A stretch of 64,000 bases of DNA, from assembly GCA_046290575.1 (NCBI GenBank), contig JBKAGX010000008.1, positions 62,001 through 126,000 on the forward strand, written 5' to 3'. Shown here one piece after another: positions 19,628 through 28,424 of the stretch (the first letter of the stretch is position 1; every line of letters starts with the position of its first letter). Both the position numbers and the translations under genes were made by a program. Below the pieces are notes generated by a model, which made no database searches, had not been told where the DNA came from, and saw only the letters and a list, made by a program, of their open reading frames with translations. Source of the stretch: JANQQJ01 sp046290575 (GTDB lineage: Bacteria; Pseudomonadota; Alphaproteobacteria; SMXS01).

Positions 19628-20764
19628 ATGAGCACAAAGACGGAACTCAGAGCACTCGGTTTGATGAGTGGAACATCACTGGATGGAATCGATGCCGCCA
19701 TCATCGAGACCGACGGGGAGACCATTGGCGCGCTGGGGCCAACCTACTATCAGCCCTATGGCCGGCAGATGCATGACGATTTGCGCGCGCTGCTGGACCG
19801 CGCCTCTCGGGAAGGCCGGGCTGTTCAAACGACAACAGAAGCCCGTGAAATCGAAAAGGCCTACACGCACGCTCAGGCTGATGCGATTAAGGCACTGCTT
19901 TCCCGGGAGAACTTAAAGGCATCGGACATCGACCTTATCGGTTTCCATGGCCAGACCATTCTGCATCGCCCGCAGGACCGCTGGACCTGGCAGATGGGCG
20001 ACGGCGCCTTATTGGCCGATCTTGTTGGCATTCCGGTGGTGAACGATTTTCGCGGCGCGGATGTCGCCGCTGGTGGGGAAGGGGCGCCCTTTGCGCCGCT
20101 CTATCACCGTGCGCTGCTGGAGTCGGCCAATTATGGTACCGGCACGCGCCCGGTTGCCGTTCTCAATATCGGCGGAGTCGGCAATGTGACCTGGTTCGGC
20201 GGGGACGGTGCCATCCTGGCGTTCGATACAGGCCCGGGGAACGCCTTGATGGATGATTGGATCCGCCGCCATACCGGCCAGTCTTTCGACAAGGACGGTG
20301 CGATTGCAGCGACAGGTGTGGTTCATGAAGACCGCGTAAGGCAGGCGCTTGAAAACCCCTATTTCGATCGGCGTGCACCCAAATCTCTGGACCGGCTGGA
20401 TTTCACAGGATCCTTCGTCGAAGGCCTGTCGCTTGAGGATGGTCTGGCGACGCTGGCGCACTTCACCTGCGCGTCGATCGCGGCCAGCCGCACCCATATG
20501 AAACAGCCTCCAAAAGCCTGGTATGTCTGCGGTGGCGGTCGGAAAAACTCATTCTTGCTGAATGAACTAAGGAATCTTTTGAAAGTTCAGGTAGAGCCCG
20601 TTGAAGCGCTGGGGTGGCGCGGTGATTCATTGGAAGCTGAGGCGTTTGGCGTTCTCGCCGTGCGGTCTTTAAAGGGATTGCCGCTGAGCCTTCCGGAAAC
20701 GACGGGTGTGCCGCAGCCGATGAGCGGCGGCCAGCTACATCGGCCGGAAAGCGTACCTGCCTAA
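19628..20764 (+). CDS. anmK: Anhydro-N-acetylmuramic acid kinase
   Basis: 378 residues from the ATG at 19628; an upstream in-frame ATG at 19535 lies inside tyrS and adds no family sequence. Phosphorylates and opens 1,6-anhydroMurNAc in peptidoglycan recycling. ASKHA-fold nucleotide and substrate motifs are visible: GLMSGTSLDGIDAAII at the N-terminus, IGFHGQTILHRP, VLNIGGVGNVTWF, FDTGPGNALMDDW and VCGGGRKNSFLL. The stop codon shares bases with the stop of the convergent rnd gene. Confidence 0.95.
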   Translation: MSTKTELRALGLMSGTSLDGIDAAIIETDGETIGALGPTYYQPYGRQMHDDLRALLDRASREGRAVQTTTEAREIEKAYTHAQADAIKALLSRENLKASDIDLIGFHGQTILHRPQDRWTWQMGDGALLADLVGIPVVNDFRGADVAAGGEGAPFAPLYHRALLESANYGTGTRPVAVLNIGGVGNVTWFGGDGAILAFDTGPGNALMDDWIRRHTGQSFDKDGAIAATGVVHEDRVRQALENPYFDRRAPKSLDRLDFTGSFVEGLSLEDGLATLAHFTCASIAASRTHMKQPPKAWYVCGGGRKNSFLLNELRNLLKVQVEPVEALGWRGDSLEAEAFGVLAVRSLKGLPLSLPETTGVPQPMSGGQLHRPESVPA

Positions 20765-21909
20765 ACCTTACGGATCACGACCTTGCCGTGTTTCATGGAC
20801 AGTGCCAGTTTGCCGTTCTTCAGGGCCAGCGCATCCTTGCCGAACATCTCATGCCGCCAGCCTTTCGTAATGCGAACGTCGGCATCGTCGTCAGCGGCCA
20901 GTGCCTCCAGATCAGCGACATTGGCGACGAGCTTTTGAGCGACTTTTTCGTCCTCGCAGCGCATTTTGAGCATAACTTTCAGCAAATCCACGGTCGGTCC
21001 GATGCCCCGCGGAAGCCGGGCGGGCGCTTTTGGTTCGGGTAGTTCCGCCTCGGGACGTGAATCGCCTTCCTCCAGAGCCTTGAGAATGGCCTTACCCTGC
21101 GGTCCTTTGGCCAATCCGTCGGAGACACCCCTCATTCGGCCAAGCTCGGCCTGATCTTTGGGCGGGTGGGCTGCGATCTCCAGCAACGCATCGTCACGAA
21201 TAACGCGGTTGCGGGGAATGTCTACCTCCTGGGCGCGGCGCTCCCGCCAAGCGGCAATCGCCTGTACCCGGCCGAGGAAACGCCGGTTTGTGCTCCGGGT
21301 TTTCAACCTTTCCCACATCTTCTCGGGTTCCATCGCATAGGTGGATGGGGCCGTAAGCACGGCCATCTCCTCCTTGAGCCAGGATGCGCGTCCGTTCTCC
21401 TCCAAAATCGCAGCAAGAGCCGCATAGACATCGCGGAGATGGGTCACGTCACCGATCGCGTAATTCAGCTGTTTCTTGCTCAACGGACGCCTTGACCAAT
21501 CTGCGAAGCGCGACGCCTTGTCGACCTTTGATTTGGTGAAGTGCTGCACCAGGGTGTCATAGCCGACCGAATCGCCGAAGCCGCAAACCATCGCAGCCAA
21601 TTGCGTGTCAAACAGCGGGGTCGGCAGTGTGTTCAGGTCGTGGTGGAAAATCTCCATATCCTGGCGCGCCGAATGCAGCACTTTGAGCACATTCTCATTG
21701 GCCAGCAGTTCAGCAAACGGTTTGAGCGATATGCCTTTTGCCAGCGGATCGACAATCCAGGCGTCGTCCGGCCCCCCTATCTGGATCAGACAGAGCTTGG
21801 GCCAATAGGTGTCCGTGCGTAGAAACTCTGTATCTACGGTAACGAATGGAGTGTTTGAGAGGCCGTCGCAGACCGATGCCAGCTCGGCGGTGTTTTCGAT
21901 CACATTCAT
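20761..21909 (-). CDS. rnd: Ribonuclease D
   Basis: 382 residues from MNVIENTAEL at 21909. A longer frame to 21945 adds MTWGRNGCIGPH, which does not fit the family. 3'-5' exoribonuclease used in tRNA 3' maturation. DEDD motifs: VDTEFLRTDTYWPKLCL (D26, E28), HSARQDMEIF and NYAIGDVTHLRDVYAAL. An HRDC domain follows (about residues 205-290, DIPRNRVIRDDALLEIA). Convergent with anmK; the two stop codons overlap in CTAA. Confidence 0.94.
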   Translation of the reverse strand: MNVIENTAELASVCDGLSNTPFVTVDTEFLRTDTYWPKLCLIQIGGPDDAWIVDPLAKGISLKPFAELLANENVLKVLHSARQDMEIFHHDLNTLPTPLFDTQLAAMVCGFGDSVGYDTLVQHFTKSKVDKASRFADWSRRPLSKKQLNYAIGDVTHLRDVYAALAAILEENGRASWLKEEMAVLTAPSTYAMEPEKMWERLKTRSTNRRFLGRVQAIAAWRERRAQEVDIPRNRVIRDDALLEIAAHPPKDQAELGRMRGVSDGLAKGPQGKAILKALEEGDSRPEAELPEPKAPARLPRGIGPTVDLLKVMLKMRCEDEKVAQKLVANVADLEALAADDDADVRITKGWRHEMFGKDALALKNGKLALSMKHGKVVIRKV

Positions 21910-22010
21910 ATGGGGACCTATACAGCCATTCCGGCCCCACGTCATCGGGTTGACAAAATACGCCTAAGTGTGCGCTTTACGCCGCGCCCGCACGGAAGGA
22001 AAATATATCA

Positions 22011-23795
22011 ATGCACGCCTATCGTACACATACCTGCAACGACCTGCGCGAACACCATGTTGGTGAGCGCGTTCGCCTGTCCGGTTGGGTTCACCGCAAG
22101 CGCGACCACGGCAATCTGCTGTTCATCGATCTGCGTGACCATTATGGCCTGACGCAGTGCGTAATCGAGGTGGATGGCCCTGGTTTCGACAAGGCCGAGC
22201 ATATTCGCGCGGAAAGCGTTGTTACCATCGAAGGACCGGTGGTCAAACGCACCGATGACACGATTAATGCCGACCTGCCGACCGGCCATGTCGAGGTGCG
22301 GATTGAAGAGTTCACCATACAGTCAGCAGCGCAGGAGCTGCCGCTGCCGGTGTTTGGGGAGCAGGAATATCCGGAGGAAATCCGTCTGAAGTACCGGTTC
22401 CTCGATCTGCGGCGCGAGCGCATCCACAACAACATCGTGCTGCGGTCGAAGATCATCTCCAGCATTCGCCGCCGCATGGTCGATCAGGGCTTTCTGGAGT
22501 ACCAGACCCCGATTCTGACCGCGAGTTCACCCGAAGGCGCGCGCGACTTCCTGGTGCCGAGCCGGCTCCACCCGGGCAATTTCTATGCGCTGCCGCAGGC
22601 GCCTCAGCAGTTCAAACAGCTGCTGATGGTGGCTGGATTTGACCGCTACTTCCAGATTGCACCCTGTTTCCGCGACGAAGATGCACGCGCTGACCGGTCG
22701 CCGGGCGAGTTCTATCAGCTCGACATGGAAATGTCGTTTGTCACCCAGGACGACGTCTTTGCAGCCATCGAACCGGTCCTGCACGGCGTCTTTGAGGAAT
22801 TCTCCGACTGGGACGTCACACCAGCGCCGTTCCCCCGCATTCCCTACCGCGAAGCCAAGCTGAAATACGGCACCGACAAACCGGATCTGCGCAACCCGCT
22901 GGAAATCGTCGATGTTACGGAGGTGTTCCGGGGGTCGAACTTCGGCATTTTCGCCAAGGCCATCGAGGCCGGGTCGGTGGTTCGTGCCATTCCGGCCCCG
23001 AATACCGGCGACAAGGCGCGCAGCTTCTTCGACAAGATGAACGACTGGGCGCGCGAGCAGGGTGCCCCGGGCATGGGTTACATCATTCTCGCTGAGGGCG
23101 GTGGCAAAGGCCCGATCGCCAAAAATCTGGGCGACGAACGGATAGCTCAACTGAAAGAGATGATGGACCTGGGCGACGGCGATGGCGTTTTCTTTGCCTG
23201 CGACAAAGAGAACGGTGCCGCCGACCTGGCCGGCAAAGCCCGCACCAAGGTCGCTGAGGACCTGGAGCTTATCGAACCTGGCGTCTTCAAATTCTGCTGG
23301 ATCGTCGATTTCCCGATGTATGAATTCGACGAGAGGACCGGCAAGCTGGACTTCTCCCATAATCCGTTCTCGATGCCGCAGGGCGGCATGGACGCGCTGG
23401 AGAATCAGGATCCGCTCGAGATCATCAGCTATCAGTACGACATTGTCTGCAATGGCGTGGAACTGTCATCCGGCGCCATTCGGGCGCATGATCCCGATAT
23501 CATGGCCAAGGCCTTCGAAAAGGTCGGCTATGACCGCGCGCGGGTGGAGGAAGAGTTCTCCGGCATGATGAACGCGTTCAAATATGGCGCGCCGCCGCAT
23601 GGCGGCATTGCACCGGGCATTGACCGGATTGTCATGCTGATCGCCAATGAGCCCAACCTGCGCGAGGTGATCCTGTTCCCGATGAACCAGGTTGCCGAGG
23701 ATCTGATGATGGGCGCGCCTGCGCCCGCCATGAAGGAACATCTGCGCGAGCTGCATCTTCGGGTCATTGAACCTGTTGAACCGCACAAGCACTGA
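22011..23795 (+). CDS. aspS: Aspartyl-tRNA synthetase, likely non-discriminating (Asp/Asn)
   Basis: 594 residues, class II bacterial-type AspRS. An N-terminal OB-fold anticodon domain (WVHRKRDHGNLLFIDLRD), class II motif 2 (CFRDEDARADRSPGEFYQLD), a GAD insert and motif 3 (GGIAPGIDRIVMLI) are all present. In the anticodon loop the residue after RD is His (RDHG), as in AspRS enzymes that charge both tRNA-Asp and tRNA-Asn and need GatCAB; discriminating enzymes such as that of E. coli have Leu (RDLG). The dual specificity is inferred from this position. Confidence 0.95.
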   Translation: MHAYRTHTCNDLREHHVGERVRLSGWVHRKRDHGNLLFIDLRDHYGLTQCVIEVDGPGFDKAEHIRAESVVTIEGPVVKRTDDTINADLPTGHVEVRIEEFTIQSAAQELPLPVFGEQEYPEEIRLKYRFLDLRRERIHNNIVLRSKIISSIRRRMVDQGFLEYQTPILTASSPEGARDFLVPSRLHPGNFYALPQAPQQFKQLLMVAGFDRYFQIAPCFRDEDARADRSPGEFYQLDMEMSFVTQDDVFAAIEPVLHGVFEEFSDWDVTPAPFPRIPYREAKLKYGTDKPDLRNPLEIVDVTEVFRGSNFGIFAKAIEAGSVVRAIPAPNTGDKARSFFDKMNDWAREQGAPGMGYIILAEGGGKGPIAKNLGDERIAQLKEMMDLGDGDGVFFACDKENGAADLAGKARTKVAEDLELIEPGVFKFCWIVDFPMYEFDERTGKLDFSHNPFSMPQGGMDALENQDPLEIISYQYDIVCNGVELSSGAIRAHDPDIMAKAFEKVGYDRARVEEEFSGMMNAFKYGAPPHGGIAPGIDRIVMLIANEPNLREVILFPMNQVAEDLMMGAPAPAMKEHLRELHLRVIEPVEPHKH

Positions 23796-23924
23796 TCTGC
23801 AACCTCGAAATTCAGATGATCGTCACTACTTTGTATTCTAACTCTCATCGGTTGGGTGAGGCGCAGGGCGAGGGGCTGACTGATTTCCGGACCAGGTAGA
23901 TCTAGAAATCCCTGGGCAGACGAG

Positions 23925-24617
23925 TTGCGGCAAATCGTCGGAACCCGTGTCGAGATGATTCGGGCCAGGAAAGAGAATATTTCGATCCTTGATGTCGGAG
24001 GTGGCTCGCGGACCCCTATACCCGTTGAAGAACCGCGCACGCTAACGACCATCGACATTTCGGCTGAGCAGCTAGAAAAAAATGCCATCGCTGATGAGAA
24101 AATCCTGGGCGATGTCGAGACCTATGATTTTGGTGACAGACGGTACGATATTGTCTCGTTCTGGGATGTGCTGGAGCATTTGAACCAGCCTGGTGAAACA
24201 CTTTCGCGGATGGCGAACCTTCTGAATGATGATGGCCTTCTGGTGATCAAGGGGCCGATTACGTCATCGACTAAGGGTCTGATAACACGGTTTACGCCGC
24301 ATGCCGTCCACGTGTTGTTCTACCGGCATATCCTGGGGTCAGAACATGCGGGCAAGCCGGGCTACGCGCCCTGGCCGGTAGAGTTCAAGCCGGGAAGCGA
24401 TCTGCGTTCCATCATGCGGTACATCAAGGCCAACGACCTGCATGTTCTGATGCAAATACGCTTTGAGATCTGGCATGTGGCCAAACTGCGCGAAAAAAGC
24501 CGGGTCTTATCCTGGCTTTACAGCCTCGGCAACGGGGTGCTTAGGCTGGTCAGCGCGGGCCGCCTGGGGGGCAAGGCGACGGATTTTGTGATTGTAGCGT
24601 CCAGGCAACAGAACTAG
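23925..24617 (+). CDS. Class I SAM-dependent methyltransferase
   Basis: About 230 residues. SAM-binding motif I is ILDVGGGSRTPIP, the acidic strand 2 end is TTIDISAEQ, and motif post-I/IV is DIVSFWDVLEHLNQPGETL. Substrate unknown; the C-terminal helical part is typical of methyltransferases acting on lipids, quinones or glycans. Start uncertain: TTG at 23925 has no ribosome-binding site, yet the frame is open back to 23880 and encodes the plausible leader ISGPGRSRNPWADEL, which has only ATT or CTG as possible start codons. The stop overlaps that of the convergent OsmC fusion gene (CTAG). Confidence 0.82.
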   Translation: MRQIVGTRVEMIRARKENISILDVGGGSRTPIPVEEPRTLTTIDISAEQLEKNAIADEKILGDVETYDFGDRRYDIVSFWDVLEHLNQPGETLSRMANLLNDDGLLVIKGPITSSTKGLITRFTPHAVHVLFYRHILGSEHAGKPGYAPWPVEFKPGSDLRSIMRYIKANDLHVLMQIRFEIWHVAKLREKSRVLSWLYSLGNGVLRLVSAGRLGGKATDFVIVASRQQN

Positions 24618-25834
24618 GCGTCTCTCGTCTCGACTTTCACCTCCGAGTGCAGGGTGCGGTGGACGGGGCATTTTTCGGCGATGTCCATCAGCTTTGTCCG
24701 TTGTTCGTCTGTCAAGTCGCCCTCAATTGTAATCAGCCGTTCAAACCGGTCGATCTTACCGGTGCTCGCTTCGCACTCTTCACAGTCCTCCGCGTGAATT
24801 TTCTCGTGCGTCACATCGGCAGAGAGACGCTCAACCGGCAGGCCCTTGTGATCGGCATACATCCGCATCGTCATGGTTGTGCAGGCGCCTAGCGCCGCAG
24901 AGAGCAGGTCGTAAGGCGAGGGGCCGGTGTCGGTACCGCCAAAGCTGACGGGTTCGTCGGCGCGCAGCAGGTGCCCGCCAGCCCAGACATCCGTCGCAAA
25001 CTTGCCGGAGTTTGCTTCGCGCACGCGGGTCACGCCTGCCGGTGGCTCTGAAAGCAGATTCTTTTCGGTCTCGCCGATATAGCGCGAGGCCCAGGCGGAA
25101 AGGACGTCAGCCACATAATCGGCATCAGCCTTGCGCGACAGCAGGTGATCGGCGTCATCAAGGCTGATAAAGCTCTTCGGATGTTTGGCGGCGGCGAAGA
25201 TATCACCGGCGTTTTCGATGCCGACAATCTGGTCGCGCGGCGCGTGAAAAACCGCCAGTGCCTTGCGCAGGGTACCAATGTAGTCGGCTGGATCGTGTTT
25301 CCTGATGTCTTCAAGGAACCCTGCGCCAATTTCGAAGGGTCGCCCGCCGATATCAACTTTGGCTTTGCCCTTTTTCGCAATCTCGTCAGCAGCATCGGCA
25401 ATCAGATGTTCGACATGGGCGGGGTCGGCAGGCGCACCGATCGTGGCCACGGCTTTGGCCTCGGGCACATCAAGCGCTGCGCGCAGAACAGCCGCACCAC
25501 CCAGACTGTGGCCGATGAGAAAGGCAGGCGCGTCATAATGTTCTCGCAGAAACGCCGCCGCAGCGACCAAATCCTCAACATTTGATGTGAAGTGCGTGTT
25601 GGCGAAGTCGCCTTCTGACGCGCCCAGGCCGGTAAAGTCGAATCGCAGAACGGCGATGCCTCGTTCAGCGAGCCCGCGGGCGATCCGACCAGCGGCATAA
25701 ATGTCCTTTGTGCAGGTGAAACAGTGCGCAAACAGCGCATAGGCGCGTACCGGTTCCGAAGGGCTGTCGAGTCGGGCGGCCAGCATTTGGCCATCAGCGC
25801 CTTTGAACATCATTTTCTCGCTGGTGATCGCCAT
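24614..25834 (-). CDS. Alpha/beta hydrolase-OsmC fusion protein
   Basis: 406 residues in two domains. Residues about 1-255 form an alpha/beta hydrolase with nucleophile S110 in LIGHSLGGAAV and a C-terminal His in DDADHLL. Residues about 270-406 form an OsmC/Ohr-type domain with its two redox Cys in ALGACTTMTM (C318) and EKCPVHRTL (C389). OsmC proteins reduce organic hydroperoxides; the hydrolase may release or trim an ester substrate, but the linked reaction is inference. This bifunctional architecture occurs in other proteobacteria. Divergent from the CoA-transferase gene. Confidence 0.92.
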   Translation of the reverse strand: MAITSEKMMFKGADGQMLAARLDSPSEPVRAYALFAHCFTCTKDIYAAGRIARGLAERGIAVLRFDFTGLGASEGDFANTHFTSNVEDLVAAAAFLREHYDAPAFLIGHSLGGAAVLRAALDVPEAKAVATIGAPADPAHVEHLIADAADEIAKKGKAKVDIGGRPFEIGAGFLEDIRKHDPADYIGTLRKALAVFHAPRDQIVGIENAGDIFAAAKHPKSFISLDDADHLLSRKADADYVADVLSAWASRYIGETEKNLLSEPPAGVTRVREANSGKFATDVWAGGHLLRADEPVSFGGTDTGPSPYDLLSAALGACTTMTMRMYADHKGLPVERLSADVTHEKIHAEDCEECEASTGKIDRFERLITIEGDLTDEQRTKLMDIAEKCPVHRTLHSEVKVETRDA

Positions 25835-25915
25835 GGTCGAATTCCTGTTGGTTTCGGGGAAGCCGGTTTCTATGGTAACGCCACACCTACAAACACGCTT
25901 ACAGGGGAGACAGAT

Positions 25916-27067
25916 ATGGGACCGCTTAAGGGGGTCAAGGTCGTTGAGATTGCAGGTATTGGCCCGGGGCCGTTCTGCGCCATGATGCTGGCGGATATGG
26001 GCGCCGATGTCATCCGAATTGACCGCAAGAGCCAGGCGGGCCGTCCGGGAACGACCGCAGGCGGTAACGCGCGATTCGATGCGCTCAATCGTGGACGACG
26101 CTCGGTCGCGCTCGATCTGAAAAAGCCGGAGGCGGTCGAGACCGTCCTCAAGCTTTGCGAATCAGCCGATGTCCTGACCGAGGGGTTCCGCCCCGGCGTC
26201 ATGGAACGGCTTGGCATGGGACCCGATGTGGTCTTGGGCCGCAATCCCAAGATCGTCTATGGGCGGATGACTGGTTGGGGCCAGGACGGGCCTTATGCAT
26301 CCGTGGCAGGTCATGACATCAACTACATCGCGCTTTCAGGCGTGCTGCACGCGCTGGGCCGGGAAGGGGACAAGCCTGTGCCACCGATGAACCTGGTCGG
26401 CGACTTTGGCGGTGGCGGCATGGTTCTCGCCTATGGCATCGCCTGTGCGCTGTTCGAAGCAGCTCGCTCTGGTCAGGGTCAGGTGATTGACGCTGCCATG
26501 GTCGATGGTGCCGCATTGCTGATGGCGCCGATCTATGGGTTGCAGGCCATGGGCCGCTGGAATGGCGACGAACGCGGCGTGAACCTTCTTGATACCGGCG
26601 CGCATTTCTATGAAGTCTATGAAACCAGCGACGGCAAGTTCATCTCCGTCGGGTCTATCGAGCCCCAGTTCTATGCCATTCTGCTTGAGAAGTCGGGCGT
26701 TGATGCGGAGGAGTTTGCCGATCAGCATAACCGCGATAAGTGGCGTGGTTACAAGGACACGCTGACGGAAATCTTCAAGCAGAAGACCCGCGACGAATGG
26801 TGCGAGATCATGGAGTACACCGATATCTGTTTCGCGCCGGTGCTGTCCATGAACGAAGCGCATGCGCATCCGCACAATGAAGAACGGGGCACATTCATCG
26901 AAGTTGGCGGCTTCAAACAGCCGGGGCCGGCGCCGCGCTTCTCGCGCACCAAGCCGGAGGTGGCGCGTCCGTCGCCGACACCGGGCGAGCATAATCAGGA
27001 TGCGCTGTCGTCCTGGGGTTTCTCAGATGAGGAAATCGCGGCGTTGGAGGCGGCCGAGGCGATTTAG
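25916..27067 (+). CDS. CaiB/BaiF family CoA-transferase (alpha-methylacyl-CoA racemase-like)
   Basis: 383 residues from the ATG at 25916, preceded by AGGGGAGA. Opens with MGPLKGVKVVEIAGIGPGPF, and has the N-terminal type III CoA-transferase core MMLADMGADVIRIDR plus RPGVMERLGMGPD. The segment AGHDINYIALSGVLHALG, with the His/Asp expected at the active site, resembles alpha-methylacyl-CoA racemase more than the formyl-CoA transferases. It probably handles 2-methylacyl-CoA or related thioesters; substrate unproven. A divergent promoter region of 81 bp separates it from the OsmC fusion. Confidence 0.92.
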   Translation: MGPLKGVKVVEIAGIGPGPFCAMMLADMGADVIRIDRKSQAGRPGTTAGGNARFDALNRGRRSVALDLKKPEAVETVLKLCESADVLTEGFRPGVMERLGMGPDVVLGRNPKIVYGRMTGWGQDGPYASVAGHDINYIALSGVLHALGREGDKPVPPMNLVGDFGGGGMVLAYGIACALFEAARSGQGQVIDAAMVDGAALLMAPIYGLQAMGRWNGDERGVNLLDTGAHFYEVYETSDGKFISVGSIEPQFYAILLEKSGVDAEEFADQHNRDKWRGYKDTLTEIFKQKTRDEWCEIMEYTDICFAPVLSMNEAHAHPHNEERGTFIEVGGFKQPGPAPRFSRTKPEVARPSPTPGEHNQDALSSWGFSDEEIAALEAAEAI

Positions 27068-27088
27068 CCAGCTAGAAAGCAATCGGGT

Positions 27089-27499
27089 TTAGTGGAAGGG
27101 ATTGACGATTGTGAGGTCGTCAATCACCTGACCGGTCGAAAGGTCCTCGGTATAAAGTTCAGTACAGGATGCTATTTGCGCCGCGGCGACAATTGCACTG
27201 TCCCAATAGGAAAATCCGAGCCGTGACTTGATCGTCAACGCCCGGCTCAGCATCTCTATATCCACAGTTCGGATATCGAAACGCAGCCAAACCTGGATGA
27301 GGTCGACGGCATCTTCGTGAGACAGGGGGCTTATGCGAGCGGGTCTTGTCGCCTGTACATAGAATTCTTGTAGGACCTGGACGGACAGAACCACGTCCCA
27401 GCGGCGAAGTAGTTCGACAGCCCGGCTGCGCTTGTCGATCTCAGTGGGCGCGTCGCTGATCGAATAGATGAGAATGTTTGTATCGAGAAAAACACTCAC
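27089..27499 (-). CDS. PIN-domain toxin (VapC-like)
   Basis: 136 residues. PIN-fold RNase with acidic residues in FLDTNILIYSISD (D6), E in PTEIDKRSRA and D in YWDSAIVAAA. Translated from ATG overlapping the antitoxin stop (ATGA at 27496-27499). VapC toxins cleave tRNA or rRNA; the target here is unknown. Forms a toxin-antitoxin module with the upstream ribbon-helix-helix gene. Confidence 0.9.
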   Translation of the reverse strand: MSVFLDTNILIYSISDAPTEIDKRSRAVELLRRWDVVLSVQVLQEFYVQATRPARISPLSHEDAVDLIQVWLRFDIRTVDIEMLSRALTIKSRLGFSYWDSAIVAAAQIASCTELYTEDLSTGQVIDDLTIVNPFH

Positions 27500-27732
27500 G
27501 CTTGATTTCTATCGTAAAGCGACTCTCTGGGTGCGATTTGCCCTGCCTCGAAACCCTTGATTCTCGCCCGAATTTCATCTTCCTGACGCTCCAGACGTTC
27601 CCACTCGCTATGGCGCTCCAAGGCGCGCAGGAATTCCCGGACCAGCGCGGAAACAGAAGTTTCTCGTTCGGCAGCCACTATGCGGGCTTTCCGATAGGTT
27701 TCATCGTCCACAGATATTGTGATATTTTTCAT
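27496..27732 (-). CDS. Ribbon-helix-helix antitoxin (VapB-like)
   Basis: 78 residues. The N-terminus MKNITISVDDETYRKARIVA and SVSALVREFLRAL form a ribbon-helix-helix DNA-binding domain; the acidic/basic C-terminal half (about 44-78) is expected to wrap the toxin. Antitoxin first, toxin second, 4-bp overlap: the standard autoregulated order. An AT-rich region just upstream (27733-27780) probably holds promoter and operator. Confidence 0.88.
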   Translation of the reverse strand: MKNITISVDDETYRKARIVAAERETSVSALVREFLRALERHSEWERLERQEDEIRARIKGFEAGQIAPRESLYDRNQA

Positions 27733-27780
27733 ATTTTCACAGTATCACAGCGAAACTTACTCTGCGATTCCTCCATATAT

Positions 27781-28377
27781 CTACTCTACCTGCCGTTCCA
27801 CCGTCACCGTGGTGCCGCTTTGGCCAGGAAAGTCTTCGAAGAGCGCGTCGATCATATAGGGAAGCGCGCCTTCGAAGTTGCGGGCGGGGCCTATGCTCCG
27901 GGCACGTCCTTCGAAGACGCGTTCACCGGTATCGACCCGGTCGATTTCGAGCGTCACCTCGCGGCTGGCCGACCCGCCACGTGGCTCTCCGACCGGAAAA
28001 CTGGTGCCGAATCCCACACCAACGCCGCCGCCATGATAGCCACCACTGCCGCCACTCACGCCAATACTGAGGCTGCTACTGGGTCGGTCATCAAAGTCAC
28101 CGACAGGCGATTGCCCGTAATCGAGATGCGCGATGTAGACCGGCGGCGTTTCACCGGCGGGTACAAAACCGTGCCTTGCAAGATGGCCCATCAGCAGCGA
28201 TGAAGCGCGTTCGAACTCAAGACTGCCCTGTTTGCGTTGATCAGGCGCGACGATGGCTACGGCGGCGCCCTGCGGCGCCTCAAGCCGATGAAACCGCGTG
28301 ACATCCGATTTGATTGATTGAGCGCAGGCGCTCAGGACCAGGGCAATTGCAATAATCCCAATCTTTGACGTCGTCAT
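27781..28377 (-). CDS. DUF4136-like lipoprotein
   Basis: 198 residues from MTTSKIGIIA at 28377; a longer frame to 28497 enters the solute-binding protein gene. A lipobox LSAC ends the signal peptide, so the protein is probably a membrane-anchored lipoprotein. The body has a Gly/Ser-rich loop (SIGVSGGSGGYHGGGVG) and the pattern VTLEIDRVDTGERVFEGRA near the C-terminus, resembling DUF4136 proteins of unknown role. Placed downstream of the solute-binding protein on the same strand. Confidence 0.75.
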   Translation of the reverse strand: MTTSKIGIIAIALVLSACAQSIKSDVTRFHRLEAPQGAAVAIVAPDQRKQGSLEFERASSLLMGHLARHGFVPAGETPPVYIAHLDYGQSPVGDFDDRPSSSLSIGVSGGSGGYHGGGVGVGFGTSFPVGEPRGGSASREVTLEIDRVDTGERVFEGRARSIGPARNFEGALPYMIDALFEDFPGQSGTTVTVERQVE

Positions 28378-28424
28378 GATCGGCCTCCATCCAAGGATGT
28401 TGTATGTGGCGGGCGTCCAAATCT

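Noticed and set aside
22527..23360. 277-residue minus-strand frame
   Set aside because: Antisense to aspS; complementary to conserved class II motifs, so not a gene.
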